Numbered from the stretch's first letter, positions 1-5,701 are shown. The stretch is DNA of 6,799 nt from an uncultured Collinsella sp. (GCA_902490095.1 CABUCQ010000113.1:1-6799); one strand, 5' to 3'. The notes: generated from the letters alone by a model not told the origin. Translations and numbers: made by a program.

Positions 1-354
1 GCCGTCGCCGAAGCCGCCATTCCCGGTTGCCACGGCAGCTACGTCGTGACGGGCGACCGCCCCGCCATCGAGCGCGACCCAAACTCTCCCCTTCTAGCAG
101 CGCTCAAGCGTGCCGCCGATGACGTGACGGACGCGGACACGACCGTTGGCTTCTTTACCGGCTACACCGACACCGCCGTCATTGCCGGCAAGACAGGTAA
201 CCGCAATTGCATGAGCTACGGTCCCGGGTCGCTCGCGCTCGCGCACAAGCCCAACGAATATGTGCCCCACGCCGATATCGTTCGTTGTCAGCAGGTGCTA
301 ATCGCGCTCGCCGATAACGTGCTCTGGGACGCGAGCGGCCAAGTTGGGGCATAA
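1..354 (+). CDS. M20-family (ArgE/DapE-like) metallopeptidase, C-terminal part
   Basis: The reading frame is open from the first base and ends in a tandem TAA TAA, so only the last 117 residues are present and the start lies outside the window. The stretch with TGYTDTAV, then SYGPGSLALAHKPNEYV, is typical of the C-terminal end of M20 zinc peptidases (ArgE, DapE, CPG2, dipeptidase-like). There the late His in the 'aHxpnEyv' motif, here residue 82 of the fragment, binds the active-site metal. Family knowledge says these cytoplasmic enzymes hydrolyse an amide bond in an N-acyl amino acid or a small peptide. The substrate cannot be told from this fragment. A DUF1015-like gene starts 39 bases downstream on the same strand, so the two may be co-transcribed. 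A GTG at position 46 is an internal codon, not the start. Confidence 0.85.
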   Translation, partial: AVAEAAIPGCHGSYVVTGDRPAIERDPNSPLLAALKRAADDVTDADTTVGFFTGYTDTAVIAGKTGNRNCMSYGPGSLALAHKPNEYVPHADIVRCQQVLIALADNVLWDASGQVGA

Positions 355-393
355 TAAGCCGCGAACAAACCGACTCGCGCGTTAGGACCGCCC

Positions 394-1077
394 ATGAAAG
401 CACTTCCGTTTCCCTGCATCCGCCCGGCTCAGGACCGCGTGCTCGAGGCGCTGCCTGCAATGGGCAGCATCCTAAGCGGCAACGATGCCCTGCGCGGAGC
501 CATTGCCGATGGTCTGATGCTCAAGGACCCGGGTGCGGCGTATTACGTGTACGAATGCTCGGGCGAGCCGGGACGTGTGACGGGTGTCGTGGCGATCTGC
601 CCGACGAGTGTACTTGCGGGCGGCAAGGGCGATGCCAGCGCCGACGTGGCCGCCGCCGCGCGCGCGATCGCCGAACTCAAAGTTCAGCCGCGCCCCGTGT
701 CGCTCGCCTACGAGGCGTCGCCCGTCATGGACATCATCCTGGGCGCTGCCAAAGAGGGCGCCTCGCTCTACGCCGTCACCGACCCCGCGGGCATTACGCA
801 CCGCGTGTGGGAGGTCAAGCGCGAGGACGCTGTTGCCGCCATCCGTGCCATGCTCGACCAAGTACCAGAGCCGGCACTGGCCGACGACCCCGCCTACGCT
901 GCCGCGCTGGCCGGGGCGTCGCAGCTGCTGGCCGATGAGGCCCGTGCCGCCGGAACGTACACCGGCAAGGAGCCGTTCAACTTTGCCGTAGCTGCGCTCT
1001 TCCCCGCCGCGCAGGTCAGCGGCGGCGCGCCGCAGGTTCCGACGGGTCTGCTCACGCACCAAGTCGCGCGGTTCTAG
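394..1077 (+). CDS. Short DUF1015-like protein
   Basis: This encodes 227 residues of unknown function. It starts at ATG with AGGA six bases upstream. Several stretches resemble DUF1015, a family often found near serine biosynthesis genes: the opening FPCIRP (6-11), YYVYEC (50-55), TGVVAI (63-68), RPVSLAYEASPVMD (100-113), then ITHRVWEV (134-141) and GKEPFNFAVAALF (191-203). From memory, full DUF1015 proteins are about 400 residues, so this one is roughly half length. The early SPPYDV-type segment appears to be missing. Where DUF1015 proteins have ADGHHR, this one reads ADDPAY (163-168), so the conserved histidines are absent. No signal peptide or membrane segment is visible; it is probably cytoplasmic. 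It follows the M20 gene closely and ends before a strong terminator. The family call rests on motif recall and needs a profile search. Confidence 0.7.
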   Translation: MKALPFPCIRPAQDRVLEALPAMGSILSGNDALRGAIADGLMLKDPGAAYYVYECSGEPGRVTGVVAICPTSVLAGGKGDASADVAAAARAIAELKVQPRPVSLAYEASPVMDIILGAAKEGASLYAVTDPAGITHRVWEVKREDAVAAIRAMLDQVPEPALADDPAYAAALAGASQLLADEARAAGTYTGKEPFNFAVAALFPAAQVSGGAPQVPTGLLTHQVARF

Positions 1078-1121
1078 CAAGACCAGACCGTCCAGCACAA
1101 AAATCGGCAGCTCAACAAACA

Positions 1122-1163
1122 GGGGGCGGAGATGCAGCAGGTACATGCATCTCCGCCCCTTTT
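1122..1163 (+). terminator. Rho-independent terminator after the DUF1015-like gene
   Basis: A perfect 14-bp GC-rich stem pairs 1123-1136 (GGGGCGGAGATGCA) with 1146-1159, with a 9-base loop, and is followed by TTTT (1160-1163). A G-U pair can extend it by one. It lies 45 bases after the plus-strand stop. On the opposite strand the stem is followed by CTGTTTGTTG, which is moderately T-rich, so it may also end the minus-strand unit whose last stop is at 1207. Confidence 0.88.
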
Positions 1164-1206
1164 GCGTCGAGAAGTTATGCCGGCGACCCGTGCCGCCACG
1201 CTCACG

Positions 1207-1842
1207 TTATCCCCGCTGCGGGCCTGCTGCCGCCACGAGCGGTTCAAGCCCCAGCTCGCGTGCGTAATCCTCCTGCGTAAAAATCTCAATCAGCTCAAAC
1301 GTGTCGGATTCGTCGTCAAACGCAAAGTGCAGCACCGCGCAGTTGCCCGGCACGCGATCGCGCTCGTCGGCCGCCGCACCCTTCACGTGATCCATAAACT
1401 CCTTGATGGCCGAGCCATGGCTTACCGCGAGCACGCACGTATGGTCCGGACGCTGCATAAGCTCGATCAGCGTCGCCACCATGCGCTCGCGCACTTGCAT
1501 CTGGCCCTCGCCGCCAAACTGGCAATAGAAGTCGCGCCACGGGCGCTCGGGCATAAGCATCACGCGCTCGGCCTCAAAGTCGCCAAAGAACCACTCGCGC
1601 AGACCGTCCAGGCGCTCGTACGCCAAGCCCGGCCACAAGTTGGCGATAGTCTGCTCGGTGCGATGAAGCGTGGAGGTGTAGGCATGATCGGGCTCAATGC
1701 CACGCGCACGTAAAAACATGCCGGCGCGCGCCGCCTGGTCGCAACCCAAATGCGTAAGCGGCGAGTCACTCCACCCCTGAATGATACGCTTGAGGTTGAA
1801 TATCGTCTGTCCATGACGGACCAGATACAGATCTTTATTCAT
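1207..1842 (-). CDS. Histidine phosphatase (phosphoglycerate mutase-like), copy 2
   Basis: This encodes a 211-residue cytoplasmic enzyme of the histidine phosphatase superfamily (phosphoglycerate mutase/CobC/GpmB type). The catalytic signature LVRHGQT is at 7-13, with His10 as the expected phospho-acceptor and Arg9 beside it. Arg61 (TLHRTEQT), Glu83 (LREWFFG) and His142 (AVSHGSA) supply the other pocket residues, so the active site looks intact. The start is ATG at 1842 because AAAGGA lies five bases upstream; an in-frame extension of 17 residues has no such support. It begins 17 bases after the stop of a close paralogue, with which it shares 38 of 70 residues over 81-150, pointing to tandem duplication. 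It carries about 30 extra C-terminal residues that the paralogue lacks. The substrate is unknown; members act on sugar phosphates, nucleotides, cobalamin precursors or proteins. Confidence 0.92.
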   Translation of the reverse strand: MNKDLYLVRHGQTIFNLKRIIQGWSDSPLTHLGCDQAARAGMFLRARGIEPDHAYTSTLHRTEQTIANLWPGLAYERLDGLREWFFGDFEAERVMLMPERPWRDFYCQFGGEGQMQVRERMVATLIELMQRPDHTCVLAVSHGSAIKEFMDHVKGAAADERDRVPGNCAVLHFAFDDESDTFELIEIFTQEDYARELGLEPLVAAAGPQRG

Positions 1843-1847
1843 AGGGG

Positions 1848-1853
1848 TCCTTT
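1848..1853 (-). promoter_or_regulatory. Ribosome binding site of histidine phosphatase copy 2
   Basis: The minus strand reads AAAGGA, five bases before ATG at 1842. It fixes the start and sits inside the 17-base gap after the upstream gene's stop, which fits a co-transcribed pair. Confidence 0.75.
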
Positions 1854-1859
1854 CGTTCG

Positions 1860-2402
1860 TTACCAACCCAAGAGCGAAAACGCCCCGTCGCAATAGCCAA
1901 AATGAAGCACGGCACCGTTGTCGGGTAGCTCCCCCTCGCCAGTCACATACTCAAGAAACTCCTGGCAGGCTGAGCCGTGGGAAACCGCCAGCACGCAGTC
2001 GTGCTGCGGCCTGGCCATGATGCGGGACAGCGCCGCGACCATGCGCGACTGAAGCTGCACTTCCGACTCGCCACCAAAGGCAACCGGATAATCACCCCAG
2101 GGCTGCGGCGGCATCTCGCGATTTGATGTGCCCTCCAGCGAGCCAAAATGCCACTCACGCAGGTCATCGACCAGCTCTATGGAACGGCCCTCGCCAACGA
2201 TAAGCTCGGCCGTATGCCACGCCCGGCCCAACGGCGAGGAATACACATGATCAAAGGCCACGCCACGCGCCGCAAACGCCGTACGCGCCGTCAACGCCTG
2301 CTCGCGCCCGCGCGCCGTAAGCGACGAATCGTGCCAGCCCTGCAAAATGCTCTGCACATTGAGCTCAGTCTGCCCATGCCGCACCAAATACAGATCTGCC
2401 AC
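1860..2402 (-). CDS. Histidine phosphatase (phosphoglycerate mutase-like), copy 1
   Basis: This encodes 180 residues with the same fold as the next gene: DLYLVRHGQT at 3-12 with His9 as the catalytic residue, Arg60 (SPLGRAWHTAE), Glu83 (LREWHFGSLEG) and His142 (LAVSHGSA). The LREWHFGSLEG segment is closer to the usual family form than in copy 2. I chose the GTG at 2402 as the start because AGGGGAGGG lies just upstream and because the conserved domain begins at the next few codons. A longer frame to 2480 would translate a palindromic repeat and add a spurious CPLC motif. It probably follows the nitroreductase in one transcript, with an 82-base gap holding the repeat. Which phosphate ester it acts on is not visible. 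Confidence 0.9.
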   Translation of the reverse strand: MADLYLVRHGQTELNVQSILQGWHDSSLTARGREQALTARTAFAARGVAFDHVYSSPLGRAWHTAELIVGEGRSIELVDDLREWHFGSLEGTSNREMPPQPWGDYPVAFGGESEVQLQSRMVAALSRIMARPQHDCVLAVSHGSACQEFLEYVTGEGELPDNGAVLHFGYCDGAFSLLGW

Positions 2403-2405
2403 ACA

Positions 2406-2414
2406 CCCTCCCCT
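2406..2414 (-). promoter_or_regulatory. Ribosome binding site deciding a GTG start
   Basis: The minus strand reads AGGGGAGGG immediately ahead of the GTG at 2402. The GGAGG core leaves four bases to the start and the GGGGAG reading leaves six. It supports the 180-residue form of histidine phosphatase copy 1. Confidence 0.65.
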
Positions 2415-2417
2415 CGT

Positions 2418-2452
2418 ACCACCACAAAGGGGACAGGCACCTTTGTGGTGGT
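2418..2452. repeat. REP-like perfect palindrome with GGACAGGCA loop
   Basis: ACCACCACAAAGG (2418-2430) pairs perfectly with 2440-2452, leaving the 9-base loop GGACAGGCA. Neither strand has a proper T-run after the stem, so it is not a standard terminator. The core GGGGACAGGCACC resembles short palindromes I recall being scattered in many copies between genes of gut bacteria. That multicopy status cannot be checked here. It lies between the nitroreductase and histidine phosphatase copy 1, four bases or more upstream of the latter's ribosome binding site. Confidence 0.75.
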
Positions 2453-2484
2453 TTACCGCCGGATCACACCGCGGTGACACTCAA

Positions 2485-3156
2485 CTACACCAGCGCGTCG
2501 GCGAGCGAACGCTTGGGTACGTGGTGCACCTGCGCCTCGTCGCGCCAGTAATTAATTGAGCCGTCGGGGTTGGAATCGATCGCATCGATCACCTGCGTCT
2601 CGGCCGGAACGCCAAACGCCATGATCAGCTTGAGCTCATACTTGTCGCTATCGAGCCCCATGGCATCGATCGCGTGGGGCGTAAAGGCCTTGAACATGCA
2701 GGCAGCCACCTCGGGCGTGGCGCTGCGGGCGGCGAGCATCATCGTCTGCGCGGCAATGCCCGTGTCGACCTCAGTAATAGGAGCGGCGGGCTTGCCCGGA
2801 ACGGCGCGCTCGGCAAGAATCGCGATGTAGCCGGTCGGGCGCTCGCCCTCGGCAGGACCCGGCCAATCCTTAAGCGCGCCGGCCCATGCGAGCTCGTCAA
2901 ATACACGCGCGCAGTCCTCTGCACCGCTCACCACATGAAAACGAAGACGCTGAGCATTGGCACCACAGGGAGCCAGGTGAGCCAGCTCTGCCAGCTCGAG
3001 CAAAAACTCACGCGGCACGCGCATGGACTCGTCAAAGCGACGGCACGTACGGGCGCGGCGGACCAGCGCGTCAAACGTGTCCAGGCCGAGCTTTTCGCAA
3101 CCTTGCTTTGCCATCGACTCCGCGCTCGACGGCGCCGCGGGAACTGTTTCGTTCAT
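2485..3156 (-). CDS. Nitroreductase-family FMN oxidoreductase
   Basis: This encodes 223 residues and no signal peptide, so it is cytoplasmic. Family features in order: an N-terminal arginine cluster RRARTCRRFDE (33-43), typical of the FMN phosphate-binding segment; APCGANAQRLRFHVV (62-76), the usual 'APSaxNxQPwxF' cofactor region; ITEVDTGIAAQTMMLAA (127-143), the helix at the dimer core; then a late ELKLIMAFGVPAE (174-186) and VPKRSL (213-218). Such enzymes use NAD(P)H to reduce nitro compounds, quinones or flavins; the physiological substrate is not predictable. ATG at 3156 is preferred, with GGGGG five bases upstream; a TTG twelve bases earlier lacks a binding site. It probably leads a unit with the two histidine phosphatases. 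A DtxR-like box lies just downstream of its predicted promoter, suggesting metal-responsive control. Confidence 0.9.
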   Translation of the reverse strand: MNETVPAAPSSAESMAKQGCEKLGLDTFDALVRRARTCRRFDESMRVPREFLLELAELAHLAPCGANAQRLRFHVVSGAEDCARVFDELAWAGALKDWPGPAEGERPTGYIAILAERAVPGKPAAPITEVDTGIAAQTMMLAARSATPEVAACMFKAFTPHAIDAMGLDSDKYELKLIMAFGVPAETQVIDAIDSNPDGSINYWRDEAQVHHVPKRSLADALV

Positions 3157-3184
3157 AGGGACCCCCAATTTCGGGCAATTGTTC

Positions 3185-3203
3185 TTAGGAGAATCTAACC
3201 TAA
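3185..3203 (-). promoter_or_regulatory. DtxR/IdeR-like operator
   Basis: The minus strand reads TTAGGTTAGATTCTCCTAA. It matches the classic iron-box consensus TTAGGTTAGCCTAACCTAA at 15 of 19 positions and keeps the TTAGG-N9-CCTAA geometry. It lies right after the predicted -10 of the nitroreductase promoter, where a bound repressor would block transcription. A further CCTAGG at 3206-3211 abuts it. The regulator itself is not in this window, so the metal and the protein are inferred. Confidence 0.5.
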
Positions 3204-3213
3204 AACCTAGGCA

Positions 3214-3242
3214 ATTACATACAGCGGCGTAATGTTCTACAA
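3214..3242 (-). promoter_or_regulatory. Candidate sigma-70-type promoter for the nitroreductase unit
   Basis: On the minus strand, TTGTAG (3242-3237) and TGTAAT (3219-3214) are separated by 17 bases. The -10 matches consensus at five of six positions, the -35 only at three. It would place the transcription start inside the adjoining DtxR-like box. Confidence 0.45.
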
Positions 3243-3293
3243 TTGTTGATTAATCCTCACTGGAGCGGGAACAAAAGTAACAATTCGGGAATG

Positions 3294-3322
3294 TGGGGCG
3301 GCAATTCGTCCTTCCCGCCCCA
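3294..3322 (+). other. Leader hairpin upstream of the HdeD-like gene
   Basis: TGGGGCGG (3294-3301) pairs with 3315-3322 across a 13-base loop. No T-run follows, so it is not a terminator. It sits about 100 bases before the HdeD-like start and may be part of a structured 5' leader. A weak TACAAT at 3238-3243 could be a -10 for this direction, but I see no good -35. I recognise no known riboswitch in 3244-3420. Confidence 0.35.
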
Positions 3323-3364
3323 TGCATCGGCGCCCTTGGGCGATACTTGTTGCAGCACTTTTGG

Positions 3365-3410
3365 CGTACGCCGCACGGAGAGCAATGAACGCGACGTGCA
3401 CCGCACGGAA
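3365..3410 (+). repeat. Short direct repeat in the HdeD leader
   Basis: Two 16-base copies (3365-3380 and 3395-3410) match at 13 positions, sharing an exact CCGCACGGA, and are spaced 30 bases apart. The second runs into the ribosome binding site of the HdeD-like gene. It may be a small local duplication of the start region. Confidence 0.5.
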
Positions 3411-3415
3411 AGGAG
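3409..3415 (+). promoter_or_regulatory. Ribosome binding site of the HdeD-like gene
   Basis: AAAGGAG ends five bases before ATG at 3421. It selects that start over an in-frame ATG at 3322, which would add 33 residues from the leader. Confidence 0.85.
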
Positions 3416-3420
3416 ACATT

Positions 3421-4023
3421 ATGGGCATCTTTAAGAATGATGACCAAAAATCGAGCCAGTTTGGATTTGACGAGAAAAGCATGGCAGGCAAGGCCGTCAA
3501 GGCCGTGCGCTGGATTTACGCCATCACGGGCGTCTTGGCGCTCGTCGCCGGCATCGCACTGCTGTTTGCGCCTGCCAAGTCCCTCGTCTTCCTAACGACC
3601 GTCTTGGGCTTCTACTTTGTGATCACGGCCGCGATCAGGCTGTTTACCGCTGTTTTCGAGCCACTGCTGCCCACCGGCTGGCGCGTGACGAGCATCATCT
3701 CCAACCTACTCATTATCTTGGGCGGCGTCATAATCCTGCGCAACCAGGCCTTCTCGACCGCGACGCTCACCACGATGGTGGTTATCGTGGCCGGCTTTGG
3801 CTGGATCGTCGAAGGTGTCATGTCCATTCTGGAGTCCGAGCTTTCGTCCAACCGCGCCCTCGCCATCCTGAGCGGCGCACTCTCCATCATCGCCGGCATG
3901 TTCGTGTTTATCTATCCGCTGTGGTCGGCCAAGATGCTCGTCATCTTTAGCGGCGCCGCGCTGCTGGTGTTTGGCGTAACGCTGATTGTTCGTGCTATTC
4001 AATTTGGCAAACTGGTGCACTAG
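3421..4023 (+). CDS. HdeD/DUF308-family membrane protein
   Basis: This encodes 200 residues with a polar N-terminus of about 28 residues, then six predicted membrane helices at roughly 31-50, 54-76, 89-107, 112-135, 145-165 and 170-191. The helices are arranged in repeated pairs with short loops, as in the HdeD (DUF308) family. GIALLFAPAKSLVFLTTVLGFYFVITA (44-70 region) and LSIIAGMFVFIYP (154-166) are the 'ixGixll..P' repeats that mark the family. It acts in the cytoplasmic membrane. HdeD of Escherichia coli is linked to acid resistance at high cell density, but most family members have no proven role, so none is assigned here. The stop TAG is followed directly by the ATG of the DUF188 gene, so the two genes form an operon. 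Confidence 0.85.
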   Translation: MGIFKNDDQKSSQFGFDEKSMAGKAVKAVRWIYAITGVLALVAGIALLFAPAKSLVFLTTVLGFYFVITAAIRLFTAVFEPLLPTGWRVTSIISNLLIILGGVIILRNQAFSTATLTTMVVIVAGFGWIVEGVMSILESELSSNRALAILSGALSIIAGMFVFIYPLWSAKMLVIFSGAALLVFGVTLIVRAIQFGKLVH

Positions 4024-4506
4024 ATGCCACGAACGCTCTTTATTGATGCAGACGCCTGCCCGGTCACGCGCGAGTCGATTGACTGCGCGCGGCGGGCGGG
4101 CGTCGCCGTCGTTATCGCCGGCAACAGCACACAGAACCTGGAACGCCACATTCGCCGCGACGATCCGCGCGACGTCGAGCATGCGCGACGCGGATTTTGG
4201 GTCACGACGCTCGATGTGAGCGTGGGCGCCGACAGCGCCGACTTTGCCATTGTCGAACGCCTGCAGGCGGGCGACGTAGTCGTGACGCAGGACATTGGCT
4301 TGGCGAGCATGGTGCTCGGGCGCGATGCCGCCGCCATCGGCGTGCGCGGGCGCGTCTACGACAAAGCGACCATCGACATGCAGTTGTTTATTCGCCACGA
4401 GGAAAAGAAGGTACGCCGCGCCGGGGGACGCACTCGCGGACCGGCGGCATTTACCAGCGAAGACCGCGCCCGCTTTAAACGCAACCTCACCGAGCTGCTG
4501 CGCTAA
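4024..4506 (+). CDS. YaiI/YqxD (DUF188) family protein
   Basis: This encodes 160 residues, close to the family's usual length. The N-terminal FIDADACPV (6-14) carries the paired acidic residues Asp8 and Asp10. DVVVTQDIGLASMVL (84-98), GVRGRVYDKATID (106-118) and the C-terminal RRAGGRTRGPAAFTSEDRARF (131-151) are all hallmarks of DUF188. The fold is thought to be PIN-like, which hints at nucleic-acid or nucleotide processing, but no activity is established that I can cite. It is likely soluble and cytoplasmic. The start codon touches the upstream stop (TAGATG) and no good ribosome binding site precedes it, so translation probably depends on termination-reinitiation after the membrane-protein gene. 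It ends four bases before a REP-like palindrome. Confidence 0.93.
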   Translation: MPRTLFIDADACPVTRESIDCARRAGVAVVIAGNSTQNLERHIRRDDPRDVEHARRGFWVTTLDVSVGADSADFAIVERLQAGDVVVTQDIGLASMVLGRDAAAIGVRGRVYDKATIDMQLFIRHEEKKVRRAGGRTRGPAAFTSEDRARFKRNLTELLR

Positions 4507-4510
4507 CCAA

Positions 4511-4543
4511 GGTAGATTTTTGGGACATGTCCGGAAATCTACC
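4511..4543. repeat. REP-like palindrome, copy A
   Basis: The 9-base arms GGTAGATTT and AAATCTACC enclose a 15-base centre containing the palindrome GGACATGTCC. It begins four bases after the DUF188 stop. The plus strand continues TATTTGTTTT, so the hairpin could also act as a weak terminator. A second, inverted copy lies 37 bases away. Confidence 0.8.
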
Positions 4544-4580
4544 TATTTGTTTTGGCGGCGGGGAATGCCCTGGTCACAGA

Positions 4581-4613
4581 GGTAGATCGTAAGACATGTC
4601 CCAATAATCTACT
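4581..4613. repeat. REP-like palindrome, copy B (inverted relative to A)
   Basis: It is also 33 bases, with arms GGTAGAT and ATCTACT around a GACATGTC centre. Its reverse complement matches copy A at 26 of 33 positions without gaps, better than the direct alignment. Its last base is the last base of the permease stop codon. The 37-base spacer (4544-4580) holds no gene. Confidence 0.8.
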
Positions 4614-5701
4614 TAAAGGCCAACGGCGGAGAGGATGAGGCCCCAGCCAGCGCCGATGACGTACATCATGATCAGGAACACGGCATTTTCGCGGGCGCTG
4701 CGGTTGGTGCGGAACAGCACCAGATAACCCACGCCGGCGGAAATGAGCGTGCCGGCGAGCATCGGGGCCAGCTGCAGCGCGCCTTCCAGGTACAGTTGCG
4801 TGATGACGACGCTGGCCGAGCAGTTGGGGATCAGGCCGACGAGTGCCGAGCCCAGGACCGCAAGCGTCTCGTTGCCGCGCAGGAACTGCTCGATTGCGGA
4901 CTCGCCGAACGTCTCGAGCACGGCAACCAGAATCAGCGTCACCAGGAAAATGAATACCGATACCTGCACGGTGTGGGAGATGGCGCTGCGGATAATCGAC
5001 AGGACAGGCGTCCCTTCGTGGGAATGGGAGTGACCGTGACCATCATGGTGTTCATATTCGCCCTCATGACCGTGATCGTGGCCATGTCCGTGTTCGTGCT
5101 CGTCCTCGTCTTCATCACAACCGCAATGGTCGCGCTCGCACAGCTCGTGGATGTGATCGGCGCTCACGCCTGCCTCGGCCACCTCGTCGATGATGTCGCC
5201 GCCAGTGTGGTCGTCGTGCGCGCAGTTCACGTGGGCCGGGTTGGCCGCGGTTCCCAGCACGGTGCGGCGAATCGCCGCATGCGCGCGAGCGTTACGACGC
5301 AGGCCGCGAATGGCGGCGTCCACGATAAAGCCCGTGACTAGCGCGATCAGTGCCTTCGAAGCCAAAAGCATCGCCATGGTCTGCACGGGCACCTGCTCGG
5401 CAAGCAACAGCGGCAGCATCTCATCGGAGGTCGAAAGGAACACCGCCACCAACGTGCCCAAGGTCACGACACGACCGGCGTACAGCGTGGCCGCCATTGC
5501 CGAAAAGCCGCACTGCGGCACCATGCCCAGCAACGAGCCAACCACGGGGCCCGCGGCACCGGCGCGCTTGATGGCCCCGTTAACGCGGTCGCCCGCGACG
5601 TGCTCCAAGGTCTCGAGGGCCAGATACGTCACCAACAAAAACGGCACCAGTGAGAGCGTGTCCTTGCCGGCGTCGAGCAGAATATCAATCAGCAAATCCA
5701 T
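4613..5701 (-). CDS. Putative heavy-metal permease with His-rich loop (ArsP_2/DUF2899-like)
   Basis: This encodes a 362-residue cytoplasmic-membrane transporter. Hydrophobic helices occupy about 1-135 and 231-362. The halves look like a duplicated unit: GSLLGMVPQCGFSAMAATLY (55-74) mirrors GSALVGLIPNCSASVVITQLY (284-304), each with a Pro-x-Cys in a membrane segment. Between them, 136-230 is hydrophilic and rich in potential metal ligands: Cys160, Cys188, Cys193 and Cys195, an acidic run at 196-201, and 12 histidines within 201-230. This pattern fits the putative 10-helix heavy-metal exporter family, annotated variously as arsenic efflux or manganese transporter; the substrate is not established, and a His/Asp/Glu-rich loop favours a divalent cation over arsenite. 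A GAAAGG lies 11 bases before ATG. A candidate promoter and repeated half-sites lie upstream. Confidence 0.85.
   Translation of the reverse strand: MDLLIDILLDAGKDTLSLVPFLLVTYLALETLEHVAGDRVNGAIKRAGAAGPVVGSLLGMVPQCGFSAMAATLYAGRVVTLGTLVAVFLSTSDEMLPLLLAEQVPVQTMAMLLASKALIALVTGFIVDAAIRGLRRNARAHAAIRRTVLGTAANPAHVNCAHDDHTGGDIIDEVAEAGVSADHIHELCERDHCGCDEDEDEHEHGHGHDHGHEGEYEHHDGHGHSHSHEGTPVLSIIRSAISHTVQVSVFIFLVTLILVAVLETFGESAIEQFLRGNETLAVLGSALVGLIPNCSASVVITQLYLEGALQLAPMLAGTLISAGVGYLVLFRTNRSARENAVFLIMMYVIGAGWGLILSAVGL

Noticed and set aside
472..1146. Long minus-strand open frame of 224 residues
   Set aside because: It is antisense to the DUF1015-like gene and runs through the terminator stem; its composition is that of a GC-rich shadow frame with no recognisable motif.
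2467..2476. 10-bp perfect palindrome CACCGCGGTG after the nitroreductase stop
   Set aside because: Too short to form a convincing hairpin and without a T-run; chance palindromes of this size are expected in GC-rich DNA.
2403..2480. N-terminal extension of histidine phosphatase copy 1 containing a CPLC motif
   Set aside because: The extra codons translate the palindromic repeat; the GTG at 2402 has a good ribosome binding site and starts right at the conserved domain.
3322..3420. In-frame upstream ATG adding 33 residues to the HdeD-like protein
   Set aside because: There is no ribosome binding site at 3322, it falls in a hairpin, and a strong AAAGGAG precedes the ATG at 3421.
3291..3434. Possible small plus-strand leader peptide starting at ATG 3291
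   Set aside because: Only a weak CGGGA precedes it, it overlaps the HdeD start out of frame, and it shows no attenuation-type residue run.
3706..4398. Minus-strand open frame of 230 residues
   Set aside because: It spans two well-supported plus-strand genes (HdeD and DUF188) and their junction; no motif or ribosome binding site.
4796..5341. Plus-strand frame with a hydrophobic Val/Phe-rich stretch, looking like a membrane protein
   Set aside because: The stretch is the antisense of the His/Asp/Glu codons of the permease loop, which gives Val, Met and Leu codons by complementarity.
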